Shown one piece after another: positions 1 to 11,645 of a stretch of DNA of 64,000 nucleotides. The position numbers and the translations under genes were made by a program. Source of the stretch: Stichopus chloronotus (taxonomy: Eukaryota; Echinodermata; Holothuroidea; Aspidochirotida; Stichopodidae). How positions within the stretch are numbered: position 1 is the first letter of the stretch; each line of letters starts with the position of its first letter. The stretch spans positions 22,531,091-22,595,090 of the forward strand of contig SFZH01000008.1 in the NCBI GenBank assembly GCA_021234535.1. The letters are read 5' to 3'. The notes under the pieces were generated by a model that had not been told where the DNA came from, made no database searches, and saw nothing but the letters and a program-made list of their open reading frames with translations.

Positions 1-3000
1 AAGGTAAAACTACTGCAAAAGTTAGGCCTAATTTATAGTGCTTTTGTGCTCCTTAAGTCGTCTGGTCGTCTGAGTACATGGCTAGGCCCACGACTAGCCA
101 CCTCTGAACCCTAAAGTGAAGGCTAGAAATCAATGTTTTGTTATTTCGCAGAACAGGGCTCTGTGTCAAATGTATAGAACCAGAGATGCCAAGGTGAGTG
201 ACTGGGAGTGGGAGTGAGATATATTTCAACTAAAAAAGTTAAACTATAAGACAGTGACCCAGGATGAGCGCGGAGTGCAAATTCCCTTCTGCCAAGGTCT
301 AGCCTAAGTTAGGGCCGACCTTAGGGACCGAAAACTAGCTCTGAGCTTCCAGAATTTCTCTGCCACCACTCTGATGCAATCTGAACCTCATTTGGTACCC
401 TCTTCAGCTGAGGTTGATGACGGTAATTTCGGGAAAGATTACTTGTATGTAGTCATACTCATAGGCGCCAAAACCAACTTTACACTAAGCTTTCATGGTC
501 AGGAAACTTAAATCATGGTTTGCAGATAATTTGTGGAAGAAAATCATGATGCATGTAATAACGCAACTGGCAAAGACGGCAATGGAACATTCCATATGAA
601 ATCAACAAATGGCTTCAGTAGGAAATCTGACCCCTTCACCTCGAAAAATTTCAAGCGGGAATGACGTCACACTTTTTGAATTTGCCACTGCTGAACATGT
701 GTATGAATCGACAAAATAATACACAGATTTCATCGAAATATGCCCAGTTTTAAGTATATCTATACATGGTATATATACTTCGAACGTTGCAGTTTACGAG
801 GACGAAAAAGCCGTGTTTGGACAGTGCAAACTACACAGCCTAATTTCGCGAACAACTTTGAGGTGTAAATATGAGACTTACGGACATGGTTTGAAAATTG
901 GCCCAAACTGTGCAAAACATGAGTGAAAAAAGAAAACATGCAGGGAGATGTTACAGAAATTTGTTTTTCACATAATGCAACCGTCAAGACACAAAATCAA
1001 TGACTAATACGGTTAGTCTTAGATGAAACTTACCCCTATTCCGTAAAGCGCTAAGACAAAGTCATTGTCATTGAAACAGTGTACACAATATGGTACTCGC
1101 GGACCAAACCAAAATATAATGTAGGGGGTTAACTTAAAAAATGGTTGTTACAAGGCAAGTACTTTTATGACAGACTAATTTCGATAAATTTCCATGGCAC
1201 GTAAAATATTTCATATATTCTTCATTTGCACTAAACAACTTTGAAAAGACTTAGTCAATGGATAACACAGTTAGTGTTAGTGAAACACAAATCCAACTAC
1301 CCATAATCCGAATTGGGTGCACACAACTAATACACTTGCAATTTCGGTCTTCAATAATGGAAAACACATTAAAATACAAATTTGGCTTTATATTTAAGAA
1401 TAAGGATATACCGAGTAAATTTAATATAACAGAATGATATTAATATAAAGATATTACTACAACATGTTGATCTTTATGAATGAAGATGATGCATGCCTGG
1501 GGTATGGGACCTAAGTTTAGCTTATCCTAACAACTGAAGCCCATAGTACAAATTATATTCATGGGGGAGAGGTGGACTTTTAGATCTATTTATGATAATT
1601 TTACCTCCCCCCATAATATATACCCCTTCACAAGAAACTACAATAGTTACTGTATTATTACAGAGGTCTAGGAGTGTTGATATTGTTGTTTTACTAAGTA
1701 GTCTCATCTAAACAATGAGTCACGCTCCTACAAACTGAAACACATATCATGCGTAGGAGTCGGCCACAGCTTTTTACCCTACATTCTCTCTGTGCAATCA
1801 AGGTTGCAAAGTTAAAAGAGTAAAGTGAACATCAATCACAAATTACAAGACAAGTCATATCAATATTTCTTGATTTCTAAGTTTTATTAAATCCTTCTTT
1901 GGTACAGACTGACAACACAATTGATAACTGTGACATCAATGAAAGAAAACTTAGTATGGAAGACAAGTTAGTATGACATACAAAAATCCATACATAACAT
2001 TAACAAATGTATATAACATTGTTGAAGTTGTCAACATATTTTCATTCTGAAAGCTGTTGGCACACTAAACAAAAGAAATGCAAAGCAAGTGCTGTTTGTA
2101 ATAACACATGCACAAGGACACACAAAATGACATGAAAGAGAAAAATTGGGAACACATGTCATTGGTAAAAGTGATCTATACTTCTACAATACAATGTACC
2201 TCAACTTAAACATCATAAAAAAGCATGCAACTCTTACAAAAATGTGAAGTACTTTGAACAGCTTAACAGAGGTGGTGAAATCACTATACACATCAACATC
2301 CACTACACATGCAATGTATTAACCATAGATGGCATAAAGCTGAAGAAACTAATTAACTGATACAACCAGGGAGATATACTTAAAAACTTGCATACTGTAT
2401 GAAAAGGACTGATACATATGTCTGGATGAAAAACAATAACACCATTATTCATGAAGCATATTGTGATAAGAATCACATATTGTTCTCCACCACTTGCATG
2501 AAATGGCAGATGAATGCATTTTGCAAATAAATCTTTTTCCATATTGTATGATCAGGTATCAATTCACCCTGTCACTTCTTCTTTCTTCTTGTGAGAGATG
2601 GTGACACATCTGAACTTCTGAAGACATTAATTCACAAGCTTGCCGTGTGGTCAAACTCTCAGTGACATAGCAATGAATTCCATCGGCTTATGATTACTTA
2701 GGGAAGCCTCAACAAACACCTAAGGAGGTTGTTCCAGTCCCAAACAGTATTGGGGACAAACTGAAGTTATAGCAATTGGCAGTAATGCAAAACATGGATA
2801 GTACTATATATACCAGTCAGACAAGTATTTGTTAAGAGACCAAGATATTCTAAAAGAGCAGTCATTGGCACAACTTCCCTGGAGTAGTCATTTGCTATAG
2901 ACCTTGCAATACGTTGTTGCAAACCTTCCAATCTTCCAGTAAGAATTGTCTGCTGTGGGTCCCAGAGAGAAAAGCATATTCCAACGAGGACCTAATCAAC

Positions 3001-5685
3001 TACCGGTACTGGTACCTTTATACTTTATAGGCAGTCAACTGAAGTTCTTTGGAATACAATGAAAGATAGTTGAAAGACACTCCTTGTAATAACTGCAATT
3101 GCAACAGGGCCTAGGCTGGCCAATCCACAGCTTAACCTAAGGAAGGAAAAAGAAAATAAAAATTAAGACTCATTGCAAGAGGCAAACCCAAGACATGTTA
3201 GGCACATGCCTTGTATCACTTGCTACTTGGCTTAGTTGACCTACATAGTACCCTTCTAAAAGGCCTCATAAAGGAATATGAAATTTGTGTAGGTTTAGCC
3301 CACTAGTTTTCATTTGTATTGCCTTTGTTTGTCCAAATTGTTCCAAATCAGTGAATGTCGTAATGTTCATAGGCATAGGCTACCGTTCATACAAAATCTT
3401 CTGCTACAGATTTTTATTTGGGCAGCCTGTTTGATAATTTTGGGCAGCGAAAAGTCATGTAGGCTATTGTCAAGCCAGATAGGCTTCAAATGTTACAGCA
3501 AGTCGTAATTACCAACGTGAGTCTAGTCACTAAGTTATTTATCTACCAATACTACTAGGCCTACACTACAGTACTATTATTAACGTCATGTTAGCTAGCT
3601 TTTAATTTCGTACGTACTGTATATATGGTGTTTAAAAATTCGCGCAACCTATAATAGCACTTAACATATGGAGCGAAGAGTCCTACACGTAAGGCGGTTC
3701 CAAAATCAGTGATGCTAAATATATGCCATTTACTTCACAATCTACGGGTGAAAATTGAAAAGTTTCACATGAATTAACGTTTAATGTGTTCTAAACACTA
3801 AAATGTAATCAACTGCCACATATACAGTTTAATACGCAAACGTCTGAGATGAGAAAAATGCCTCTGGGTTTCTACATGTTACTTACCATTTTGTTCGACC
3901 CCTCTCTGAAATTTCTGATTATATGATCCCTGAGGAAAAGCACCTGCATAGTTTGACAACGAATACCTTTAATACGGTTTTGGTTAACGGTTCTGACCAT
4001 TTTTTTCTTATTTTTTACTGAATATTCATAGAAATGACGACATTTTAAGGGATCCTCTCAGTTCATATTTCACACAGTGATGGTTTTGACGGCAGCGATA
4101 TGTGACTTCCGGTGTTGCTCGCAGTATTGTGAAAATTTGCGCAATAAACGGTCAAATCGCGGAGGAGACCTCCTACTGGCTTGTCTGGCACCTCTTAGAT
4201 TTGACTAAATTCATTACGCACACCTGCTAACTAGTGAAGTGTAATACACACTGTATACATACATGTACATACACATATATACTACAAAAATTTTAAAGTT
4301 CATCAGGGCCCACATCTTTGGGGCAGTGAATTTATGACTTATGGCAGGAACCAAAGTTGAATTTTTATCCATAGGTAGCTCATTAATAGTTCTTCAAGAT
4401 CTAAAAGTATCAAATTTCAAGTCTCTCAGTGACGCAGCCATTTTGGCCTAATATCAAGGTCACATTTTTCGAAAATAGGGTGAAATGGCAACTTTTGCCT
4501 CAAGTTATCTCCTTGATTGGAGGGCATATGACTCCCTTTTCTGTAATACAAAGTAAACTGTATATGGACATATCATACTGAGAAATTGACACTTTCAGCT
4601 AATTTACATTTTTGACAGGACTCCGCCCAGAATGGCCCAGCAAAAATGCAACTCTGAAAAGTCCAATTTTTGAGCTTCATTATCTTCAGCTTTGTAGGAG
4701 CTATCACCATTTAGACCCCATGTTTGAAATCTACAGCCAAAACTAGGTCTAGGGAGTGAGTTTCAGGTCTGTGGCTTCTTCCCAAGGAAAGTTATGAGCT
4801 CTTAAAGTCGTGCCCCCAGAACGTCGACCTTTGCTACAGTGCAAAAATGGGCGTGGCCCGCGATCTTTAAATGGCCTGTAACTCGAAAAGTAAAAGTCCA
4901 AGAACGCTCAAATTTGGGATTTCTTCCTATCTAATATACTGCTACAAATGAGCCAAAAATTAACCAAATCTAAAAGGTGACCTGACAAAATGTCCTGAAA
5001 ATTTGTTGATTTCATACGGAATGACCCCAATGAGTATCAATAACTGATCTCTATGTTAACTGGATTGGCTGCTCATTGCATCTCAACACTCAGCCAGCCT
5101 CCAGTGTAGCCATCGAAGTGTGTTCTCGGCCATGTTTGTTCACTCAAAGAGTAAGTTTTGGTGGTGTCATAGCGAAGATCTGTTCTGCTGATCCAGTTAA
5201 TGTAGAGTTTAGTGTATCCATCGGGGTTCAGTACATGCCGCACACGTACCATATGGACTCAACAACGCAAGGAACATATATTGTATGGTATTGGTGTATA
5301 AGACAGAGTCCATAGATAGACAAGAACTCGAGTATGTGCCATGTGCACAGCGACCGCAATATATAGTTATGTACATTCAAATAAGTGCAATATAGTGTGG
5401 AGTTGTAAGTTTGGATTTCACATCGGGGATTTCATGCAAAACCCCTCTTCTATTTTACTTTTCTCTGTGAAAGCTTGTGATTGTATTAGCTGAGCGTGTT
5501 TTGACTCTGAGGTGTGTGACACAGGCTGTAGGTGTGAGACTCGGCATCCCTGTGGGACTGTTGTCAGCAGGATCTGTACTGCATAGCCACCAGTCGATGT
5601 ATACTTACTGTAGGATTGTGACAAGCACCAGACAATGCAGGAGAGGTGGCATATATCTCTAGGCCAAACCCTTGAAGGGCTCCCA
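1..5685. other. Intergenic stretch, no gene recognised
   Basis: No reading frame here has recognisable domains, and the longest ATG frames (up to 79 codons) look like chance. An imperfect inverted repeat lies at about 1553-1622, where a G-rich arm faces a C-rich arm (CATGGGGGAGAGGT against ACCTCCCCCCAT). Exons of a gene extending outside the window, or a distal 5' UTR exon of the oxidoreductase gene, cannot be excluded. Confidence 0.5.
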
Positions 5686-6823
5686 GGAGAAAATTCCAGT
5701 TGATACCTGTTAACTTTTTAACTGGTTTTAACAGGTAATAACAGGTAATTAACAGGTATCTGTTGATTTTAACTGGTCTTGAGAGGTAATTTATCACAAA
5801 CCAGGTGATACCTGTCAGCCACCTGTTGCAACAGGTAAGTTACCAGTTAAAATAAATTACCTGTTCAATAGGTACCTCACTGGTTACAACAGGTAAATTA
5901 TCTGTTGCAATATGTACTTATAAGAATGTATCCTATTGGTACCAAATGAGAGGCATAAGATAGAGAAGTGACATATTTTTTTGTGGAAATTGATATTTTT
6001 TCTTTAGGGGGCAACAATATTAGCATAATGAACACCTGAGAGAACTCAAACACCATTGAAATTAAAAAATAAATGCATGAACTTGCACACATTACCCATA
6101 CACTGATTATACATACCTAGATTGTAAGACAAGTCTGCACCATATTTTTAGCATAACAGTGGCATTAGATAAAATCCAAATAGGACTTTCTTGTGGATTT
6201 TGACAGGGAGACGATATTGAATCCTTACCTCAGCATACAGGAGAAAAATCAAGAGATAATGACATGACTACAGTAACACACTTTAGCCATTGACTTGATA
6301 CCACCAAACATATGGATCAATCAGAATGCTCAAAAAAGGTATTCCCTATCAGGTCCATCAAATGCAGGGAAAGCTTGTTCATCTGTGTGGAATTGTGCAG
6401 TCACTCATACATGCTTCTACCTGACTATACCTAAACATTATAGCCAGTGAGGAACTTAAAAAGTATATCCATCTTGTAATACCATACTGTGTCAAAAGAA
6501 GAAAGGAAGAAGAAGATAGAAGTGTTCTTTTGACTATTGACACTTGCATTTAGAATATCTGTTGAATACTTTTGTAGGAATGATATGTAGGTAACATCAA
6601 GGCCTATTTTCTGTTTACCTGTTCATACCTGTTGAAACCTGTTAGCTTCCTGTTCAAAACCCTTAGCATACCTGTTGATACCTGTTAATAACCTGTTGGT
6701 ACCTGTTAATACATTTTGATACCTGTTAATATCTGTTAAAACCCATTAACATCTGTTCCAATTACCTGTTTAACAGGTACCAGTTAAAAACCTATTTAAC
6801 TGGTACTGAACTGGAATTTTTCC
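5686..6823. mobile_element. Inverted-repeat element with clustered AACAGGTA/TACCTGTT motifs
   Basis: The left end (GGAGAAAATTCCAGTT, 5686) and the reverse complement of the right end (GGAAAAATTCCAGTT, ending 6823) form a short terminal inverted repeat. Inside each end, about 200 bp is a dense degenerate array of AACAGGTA and its complement, with AACTGGT variants: roughly 5693-5910 on the left and 6610-6815 on the right. The ~700 bp core is AT-rich and has no coding frame. This architecture suits a non-autonomous DNA transposon with subterminal repeats. No convincing target-site duplication was found (left flank GGCTCCCA, right flank GCTCGGCT), so the superfamily is left open. Confidence 0.6.
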
Positions 6824-7687
6824 GCTCGGCTGTTCACACTATACTTAACATCACAACCCTTGTGCTGCTAACAGTAACACAAATTTTCAACCAATTAGCC
6901 TACGCTTGCCAGGGATCGTTATCTTGCACGTTCGCATATATGTATATGTGTCTTTGTTAAATAGGCTACAGTACATGAAAAAAGGTGAACAGATTGAGCA
7001 AGATGTCTGTACTGGTGGAATTCCAGGGCCTAAATAATCACAGTGGGCAAATGATGCACAGATGGACAAATGCTCTCTGTGTCGATCTGCGACTAGTTGC
7101 ATAGTGTGGACACCTTGCTCTTTAAACTAGTTTGTCGTCCATTGGTCGTCGCAACGACATACAGTAGTCTTGTCACAGTAAGTTGCATTGCATAGTATGG
7201 CTTATTGAGACAAAGAAAATTCAAGTGAAATAAGGCCAGAATTTGCAATAACCAATTACTTGCACAGGGTAGAAAACTTGCATTCATGCAAATGCTTTAA
7301 ACAAAATGTATACAAGAATAATATTTAAAGTAGTGCTGTCGTGATATTGTTATTAAATCACAATATCACCATACCCCTGTCCCTCATACCAATAGCATAC
7401 TTTCTAGAATGTATTGCAATATAAAAATATATCATAGAATGTTCAACCTTGTTTGAAAAAACTGTTAGCACCTTGCTTTAAGCCTATTAACATCGCTTTC
7501 ATTCTTTTGTATTGTTTTGACATCATTCCAATATGTGAAACATTGTCCCATTACTTAGAATTGAGGCCCTGAACATTAGTATCAGTAAATAGAAAATTGA
7601 ATCATCTGATGTATGTCAGCAACACAGTGGTGTAGGCTTACAGGGTAGGTCCATATCATTAATATAAAAAAATGATAGTCTTAGAAT
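6824..7687. other. Intergenic stretch, nothing recognised
   Basis: This stretch is AT-rich. The short ATG frames on the minus strand (6887-7102 and 7093-7287) have no recognisable motif and are treated as chance. No repeat or RNA gene was seen. Confidence 0.5.
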
Positions 7688-7688
7688 G

Positions 7689-8046
7689 GAGCCCTCATAT
7701 GGCACCCCTGAGGTGGCAGCCATAGGTACCTCTGAGATCACACCTATAGGTACCCCTGAGGTTACAGACATAGGTACCCCTGAGGTCACAGCCATAGGTA
7801 CCCCTGAGCTGAGGTCACTCCCATATGCAAACCTGAGGTCACAGCCATAGGCACCCGTGAGTTCATAGCCATAGGTGCCCCTGAGGCCATAGGCACTCCT
7901 GAGGTCACAACCATAGATACCCCTGAGGTCACAGCCATAGGTCCCTCTGAGGTCACAGACATAGGTACCTCTGAGGTCACAGCCATAGGTTTCTCTGAGG
8001 TCACAGCCACAGGCACCCCTGAGGTCACAGCCATATTTCCCTCTGT
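7689..8046. repeat. 24-bp minisatellite
   Basis: About 14 degenerate copies of a 24-bp unit close to GGTACCCCTGAGGTCACAGC plus CATA run through this block. Partial units occur around 7808-7835 and 7880-7890. Because 24 is a multiple of three, the minus strand stays open and reads as an eight-residue repeat of the type MAVTSGVP. There is no sign that it is part of a real gene. It directly abuts the 3' side of the Penelope-like remnant. Confidence 0.85.
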
Positions 8047-8059
8047 TGCCATATGCTAA

Positions 8060-8715
8060 AATGGGGAGAACAAATCACTAGTGCAACCTCTACACTCCTT
8101 ACATCTGAGAACGTGTCATTGATGGGTGATGTACTCTTCAAGTGCTCCTTAATCCTCACAGACAAATGTCTTCTTGTTTTACCAATATCAGAGACATTAA
8201 CTTATTTCAAGAACCTTTAAATGATTAAATGACATTTGCCTTGAGACCAAACAGAGTATGAGCTTTCAGAGTAACGTAGTTGCCTTCTTTAAATGTTTTG
8301 AACACAATGTGGCATTTTATGTTAAGATCTGTAAATTTACTAGATAGAGACTTCCTTAGGATAAAGGATGCATGACCAACAAAAAGAATACTTATAACAT
8401 ATTTAGAGGTGTTATCCTTATCTGTATCTGACTTGTGATTATTTTTGCATAGTAACTTTTTGTCTAGGAAGTTTTTAAGACACTCATTAAAAACACAGTT
8501 GGGATAAGCATTCCTAGAAAAGATATTTTTGAGGTTGAGAACTTCTTCATGGCCTGAAGACCAATCACCACAGACAATGAGAGCAAGCCTTAGGACAGGT
8601 AGCACAAAAGTTAAGAATAGCATCAGTATTTGTAGCCTTTCTGTATATCCTGGTGCAGCAATCACCATCTCTGAGAAAAACATTAAAAAAAATTCATCAG
8701 TCTTGGGAATGAAGA
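8060..8715 (-). pseudogene. Penelope-like element remnant: RT end, linker and GIY-YIG fragment
   Basis: The remnant reads from high to low coordinate. Near 8600-8680 one frame gives RDGDCCTRIYRKATNTDAIL followed by NF, the conserved Penelope-like RT motif (typically VYRKxTxTDxxLNF). A frameshift follows, and the next frame (8225-8600) gives DWSSGHEEVLNLKNIFSRNA, an FLDKK segment and a linker ending near FGLKANVI. That is the order expected between RT and endonuclease in this family. After a stop and further shifts, about 8130-8195 reads SDIGKTRRHLSVRIKEHL, matching the YIGKTxRHLxxRIxEH part of the GIY-YIG nuclease, with D in place of the usual Y. The N-terminal RT and the rest of the nuclease are missing. 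The copy is clearly dead. The assignment rests on motif recall and was not searched. Confidence 0.82.
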
Positions 8716-8852
8716 ATGATTAATACCTAAGAAATGTATTTCAATATTATTCAAAGTATTTGTGATACCACCAACTGTTGAAATTTTAGGAAATTAGTGA
8801 AAGTAAAATATTGGTCATCCTAATGTTGTTGGCATCCTCCCAGGATTTATGG

Positions 8853-8967
8853 CCTGGTCGATGGCAGGTGAACTTACAGTACACAACATGACCTGGTCGA
8901 TGGCAGGTGAACTTACAGTACACAACATGACCTGGTCGATGACAGGTGAACTTACAGTACACAACAT
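8853..8967. repeat. 39-bp tandem repeat, three copies
   Basis: Three nearly identical 39-bp units (8853-8891, 8892-8930, 8931-8967) begin CCTGGTCGATGGCAGGTGAA. The third has one G-to-A change and diverges at its end. On the minus strand each unit carries TACTGTAAGT, a perfect match to the core 5' splice-site consensus. Confidence 0.93.
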
Positions 8968-9693
8968 TGATGATAATTTCGGCATGTCGCTTGGTTATTT
9001 TGTTCTCCACAGTTATTACATGCCATAGAGTATGTAGTTGGGGGGTAGGTAGTTCGTGCTTGTTGCAGAAAGAAATGATGGTTGTAGGGCTCTGACTGAT
9101 GGTGAGAAAATGATGCTCTGTGTGTAGCTTTGGTGGTTGTCATGGCTACAAAATCTGCTGTTGATGGGTACATGATGCAATGTCTTGTTGTGTTTGCTCC
9201 TCATTTGTTGATGGAAATTTCAATATGAGTTTACTGCTCCTTGTTATTTCTTATTTTTTCTGATGATTTACAAGCACCCTGTCTGTTTTGCCCAGGTTGT
9301 TGGTATTGATCTCTATACCGCATGGTTTAACACTGTAGCAGTCTCATACAGTAGCCTTGGGCTTGTAATTAACGGAGGCTAGGTGACGGTGAAAAAGGAA
9401 AAGGTCAACACAGTTACAGTACTTTACTGTACCAAAATTTGTCGTAGCAGGGAATTATGCCTACCAATAATGAATGATGATAATAAAATAGTAGGATCAA
9501 AGACCTCTGTGCAGTAGAAGCAAAGTAAAGTAAAGTAGAAGCACAAAGAAAACCCCTTCCCCCCATAAAACACCTAAAGAAATATCTGTGACTAAAGACA
9601 AACAGGCCTATTTGATGAAAATTTCAATGTGGGTTTATTTCTCCCTAACTGATTGAGTAGCACTTCATCAATGAATAGAGATTTGAACATTGA
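8968..9693. other. Intergenic stretch with a short dispersed direct repeat
   Basis: No gene was recognised. A segment of about 35 bp at 9203-9240 (GATGGAAATTTCAATATGAG) recurs with changes at 9612-9648 (GATGAAAATTTCAATGTGGG), suggesting remnants of one repeat family. A 73-codon minus-strand frame at 8952-9173 is Thr/Pro/Cys-rich but has no recognisable domain. Confidence 0.4.
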
Positions 9694-10324
9694 CTATGTA
9701 TCATCACCATCAGCTAGAAAAAGATAATATTGAATGCAGTTACAATCAGACTTTTCTGCTAGACCTTCTGGGCTACTAACAAAATCCTTGATAGATTTGG
9801 ATAAACATCCAATATATCTTAGACAGGAACCAGATATTTCAGTAACCTGTATAGGAAGAAATTCATTTGTGGTATGAATTGAAGAACAAGATTTTTGTTG
9901 TCCCTGATATATTTCTGGTACTGATGCATTGTTAGCAGTATTGTTGATTATAAAAACGGTAAAAATTACTTGATTGGCATCCAGGCAGGCTTTGTTATCT
10001 TCAACATCTTTAAGGTGGTCACTACCTTTGATCCTCTCAAATTCAGCACTTCTGCAACATAAAGTGAATGTGGGAATTGAGAGTCAGCTTTTGAACATGG
10101 GCACTCGCAGTGCCTGAGACCATTCCAAAAGTATGAAAATTGAAGCGGGGATTAGGCACACACAATGCCTGAAAAATGGGACAAAGGTACTGTAGCAATG
10201 TGATACACCAATGACAATTTGTACCTTCTGAAAATAATTCTGCAGCATGGCTTATGTTCCAAGTTTTAAAAGCTATATTCATATATGTTAGTACTGCTAA
10301 CAAAAGAATAGCTGTGTCCATCAA
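9694..10324 (-). CDS. Possible two-exon gene for a small secreted protein, unknown family
   Basis: I do not recognise this protein. The model has a first exon at 10324-10191 and a second at 10051-9694. They join in phase (two bases plus one) across a GT-AG intron of about 139 bp to give 163 residues. The first exon starts MMDTAILLLAVLTYMNIAFK, which resembles a signal peptide. The second exon frame stays open for more than 115 codons in AT-rich DNA, follows a pyrimidine-rich CAG acceptor, and encodes several cysteines. The model contains N-x-S/T sequons (NIS, NNT, NAS). The donor (GTACCT) is weak, and no promoter or poly(A) signal was identified. A decayed transposon frame or a chance open frame remain real alternatives. 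Confidence 0.25.
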
Positions 10325-10624
10325 TACTGGTAAAATTTTTTGAAAGTGATTTCTAAAGTTTCCTTCCCCAAAAAGAACCAGTTTCTATGCTATTGTTTGG
10401 TGAGATGTGATGAGGAATAAAAATAGATTGATTTTTCTCCCCCAAATAACACTGTAAGCAAGCACAACCATTATCTGTATTATTATCAAACAAAAGTGAA
10501 AGCAGTTTGGTAACTAATCCTTGTTTTATTTCAACGCCTTGCGTTTCCTATTAATTTTTTTTGTTATACAGCCCCAAAACACAACCACAGAACAGTTCAA
10601 ACAGAACAGATCATGTTGATTTTA
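10325..10624. other. Intergenic stretch
   Basis: This AT-rich spacer lies between the possible secreted-protein gene and the LINE remnant. It may include the 3' untranslated tail of that LINE, which is on the minus strand. Nothing else was seen. Confidence 0.4.
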
Positions 10625-11151
10625 TAATATCAGAATTAGAGTTCCATATTTTAACTGTTCTGTTTTGAACACTCAACATACCAGTTGTAGAATTCATTCT
10701 GTATTGATATGTTCCTTGAGTGTCTAGTGTAGTAGTTATGGATGTCTTTATTATTAGTTGAAAAGTTTCTGAATGCATTCGGAAGTAAACCTTTCTGTGC
10801 TTTGGAGGCAAAATTACTGTAGCATTGTTAACATGAAGCAAGTACATGAAACAAGTCTTTAGCCTTTAACAAGTGAAGATCTTTGTAGAGGGGACTGGTT
10901 TGATTACGTGGTCCTATGTTTAAAATTTGACAGGTAACTTTTTGTGAAGTAAAGTATGTAGATTAGACTCTCTGGTGCCCGACCAGACTATAGAGCCATA
11001 CATGAAATGTGGTAGAACAAGAGTTTTGCTGACCAGGACTTTCAACCTTTTGGTCACACTTCTGAGTTTGTTGGCCCACCTTACCTTTTCTTAGTGAACA
11101 ATAGAGAACTCTTATACACAGATAAGGTTGATGAGACAAAGCAGCATACAA
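10625..11151 (-). pseudogene. LINE-type reverse transcriptase C-terminal remnant
   Basis: Reading from high to low coordinate, one frame near 10960-11050 gives TLVLPHFMYGSIVWSGTRES, the segment after the catalytic core of many CR1/L2/Jockey-type RTs (usual form: LVLPHFxYCSxVW). After a stop and shift, the frame near 10680-10900 gives PLYKDLHLLKAKDLFHVLAS and then a KGLLP...IHNYYTRHS block. That block is the conserved HxYxTR signature near the C terminus of these ORFs. Stops and frameshifts throughout mark it as dead. The N-terminal endonuclease and RT core are absent. The assignment to one LINE clade is not secure. Confidence 0.75.
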
Positions 11152-11182
11152 AGCTTACAGTAGCTGCACATCTGCTAAATAT

Positions 11183-11408
11183 TGGCTGGTTGGTCATTTG
11201 GTATGTCGGTTGATATGTTGATTGTTCAGTTGATATGTTGGTTTGTCGGTTGATATGTTGGTTGGTCGGTTGATATGTTGGTTTGTCGGTTGATATGTTG
11301 ATTGTTCAGTTGATATGTTGGTTTGTCGGTTGATATGTTGGTTAGACGGTTGACATGTTGGTTGGTCGGTTGATGTGTCGGTTGGTTGGTTAATATTTTG
11401 GTTAGTTT
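11183..11408. repeat. 20-bp minisatellite
   Basis: About 11 copies of a 20-bp unit close to TTGATATGTTGGTTTGTCGG. Variants alternate GGTCGG, GATTGTTCAG and GACGG in the second half. The block lies about 200 bp upstream of the first coding exon of the oxidoreductase gene. Confidence 0.92.
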
Positions 11409-11569
11409 TCATACAGATGATCACTACCCAAAGAATCAAAATCTGTGAATCTCATAACAACAAGCGAGGTTGATGGCTTTGAAAATATTCGGAATTTGTT
11501 GTTATTTTACAGCAATTCTGTGTAGGAATTTAACTGCTCTGGGAAACTTTTATCCTACAAGGAAACATC

Positions 11570-11645
11570 ATGGAGTCCCATCTGGACTGATGGCTTCAAA
11601 ATGAGATTAGCCTCTTTCTTTTTTCCTACATGGCAGCTCATCTAG
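11570..11645 (+). promoter_or_regulatory. Three chained upstream ORFs in the oxidoreductase leader
   Basis: Three ATGs precede the main start. uORF1 (11570-11590) ends in TGATG, so its stop overlaps the start of uORF2 (11590-11604). uORF2 ends in AATGA, so it overlaps uORF3 (11601-11645). uORF3 runs out of frame past the main ATG at 11630. A possible 3' splice site (TTATTTTACAG) ends at 11512, so the leader may come from an upstream exon that is not identified. The uORFs matter only if transcription starts upstream of 11570. Confidence 0.45.

Noticed and set aside
5076..5315. A 79-codon plus-strand ORF with a protein-like look
   Set aside because: No recognisable motif and no link to neighbouring exons; not distinguishable from chance.
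9605..9665. Possible hammerhead ribozyme near the Penelope-like remnant (minus strand TTGATGA...GAAA)
   Set aside because: The CTGATGA core is altered and no convincing stem II could be paired between the two core boxes.
10611..10847. A 78-codon minus frame resembling an Ig-like domain (DTQGTYQY)
   Set aside because: The overlapping frame gives a convincing LINE C terminus (PLYKDLHLLKAKD, IHNYYTRHS), so the Ig likeness is a shadow.
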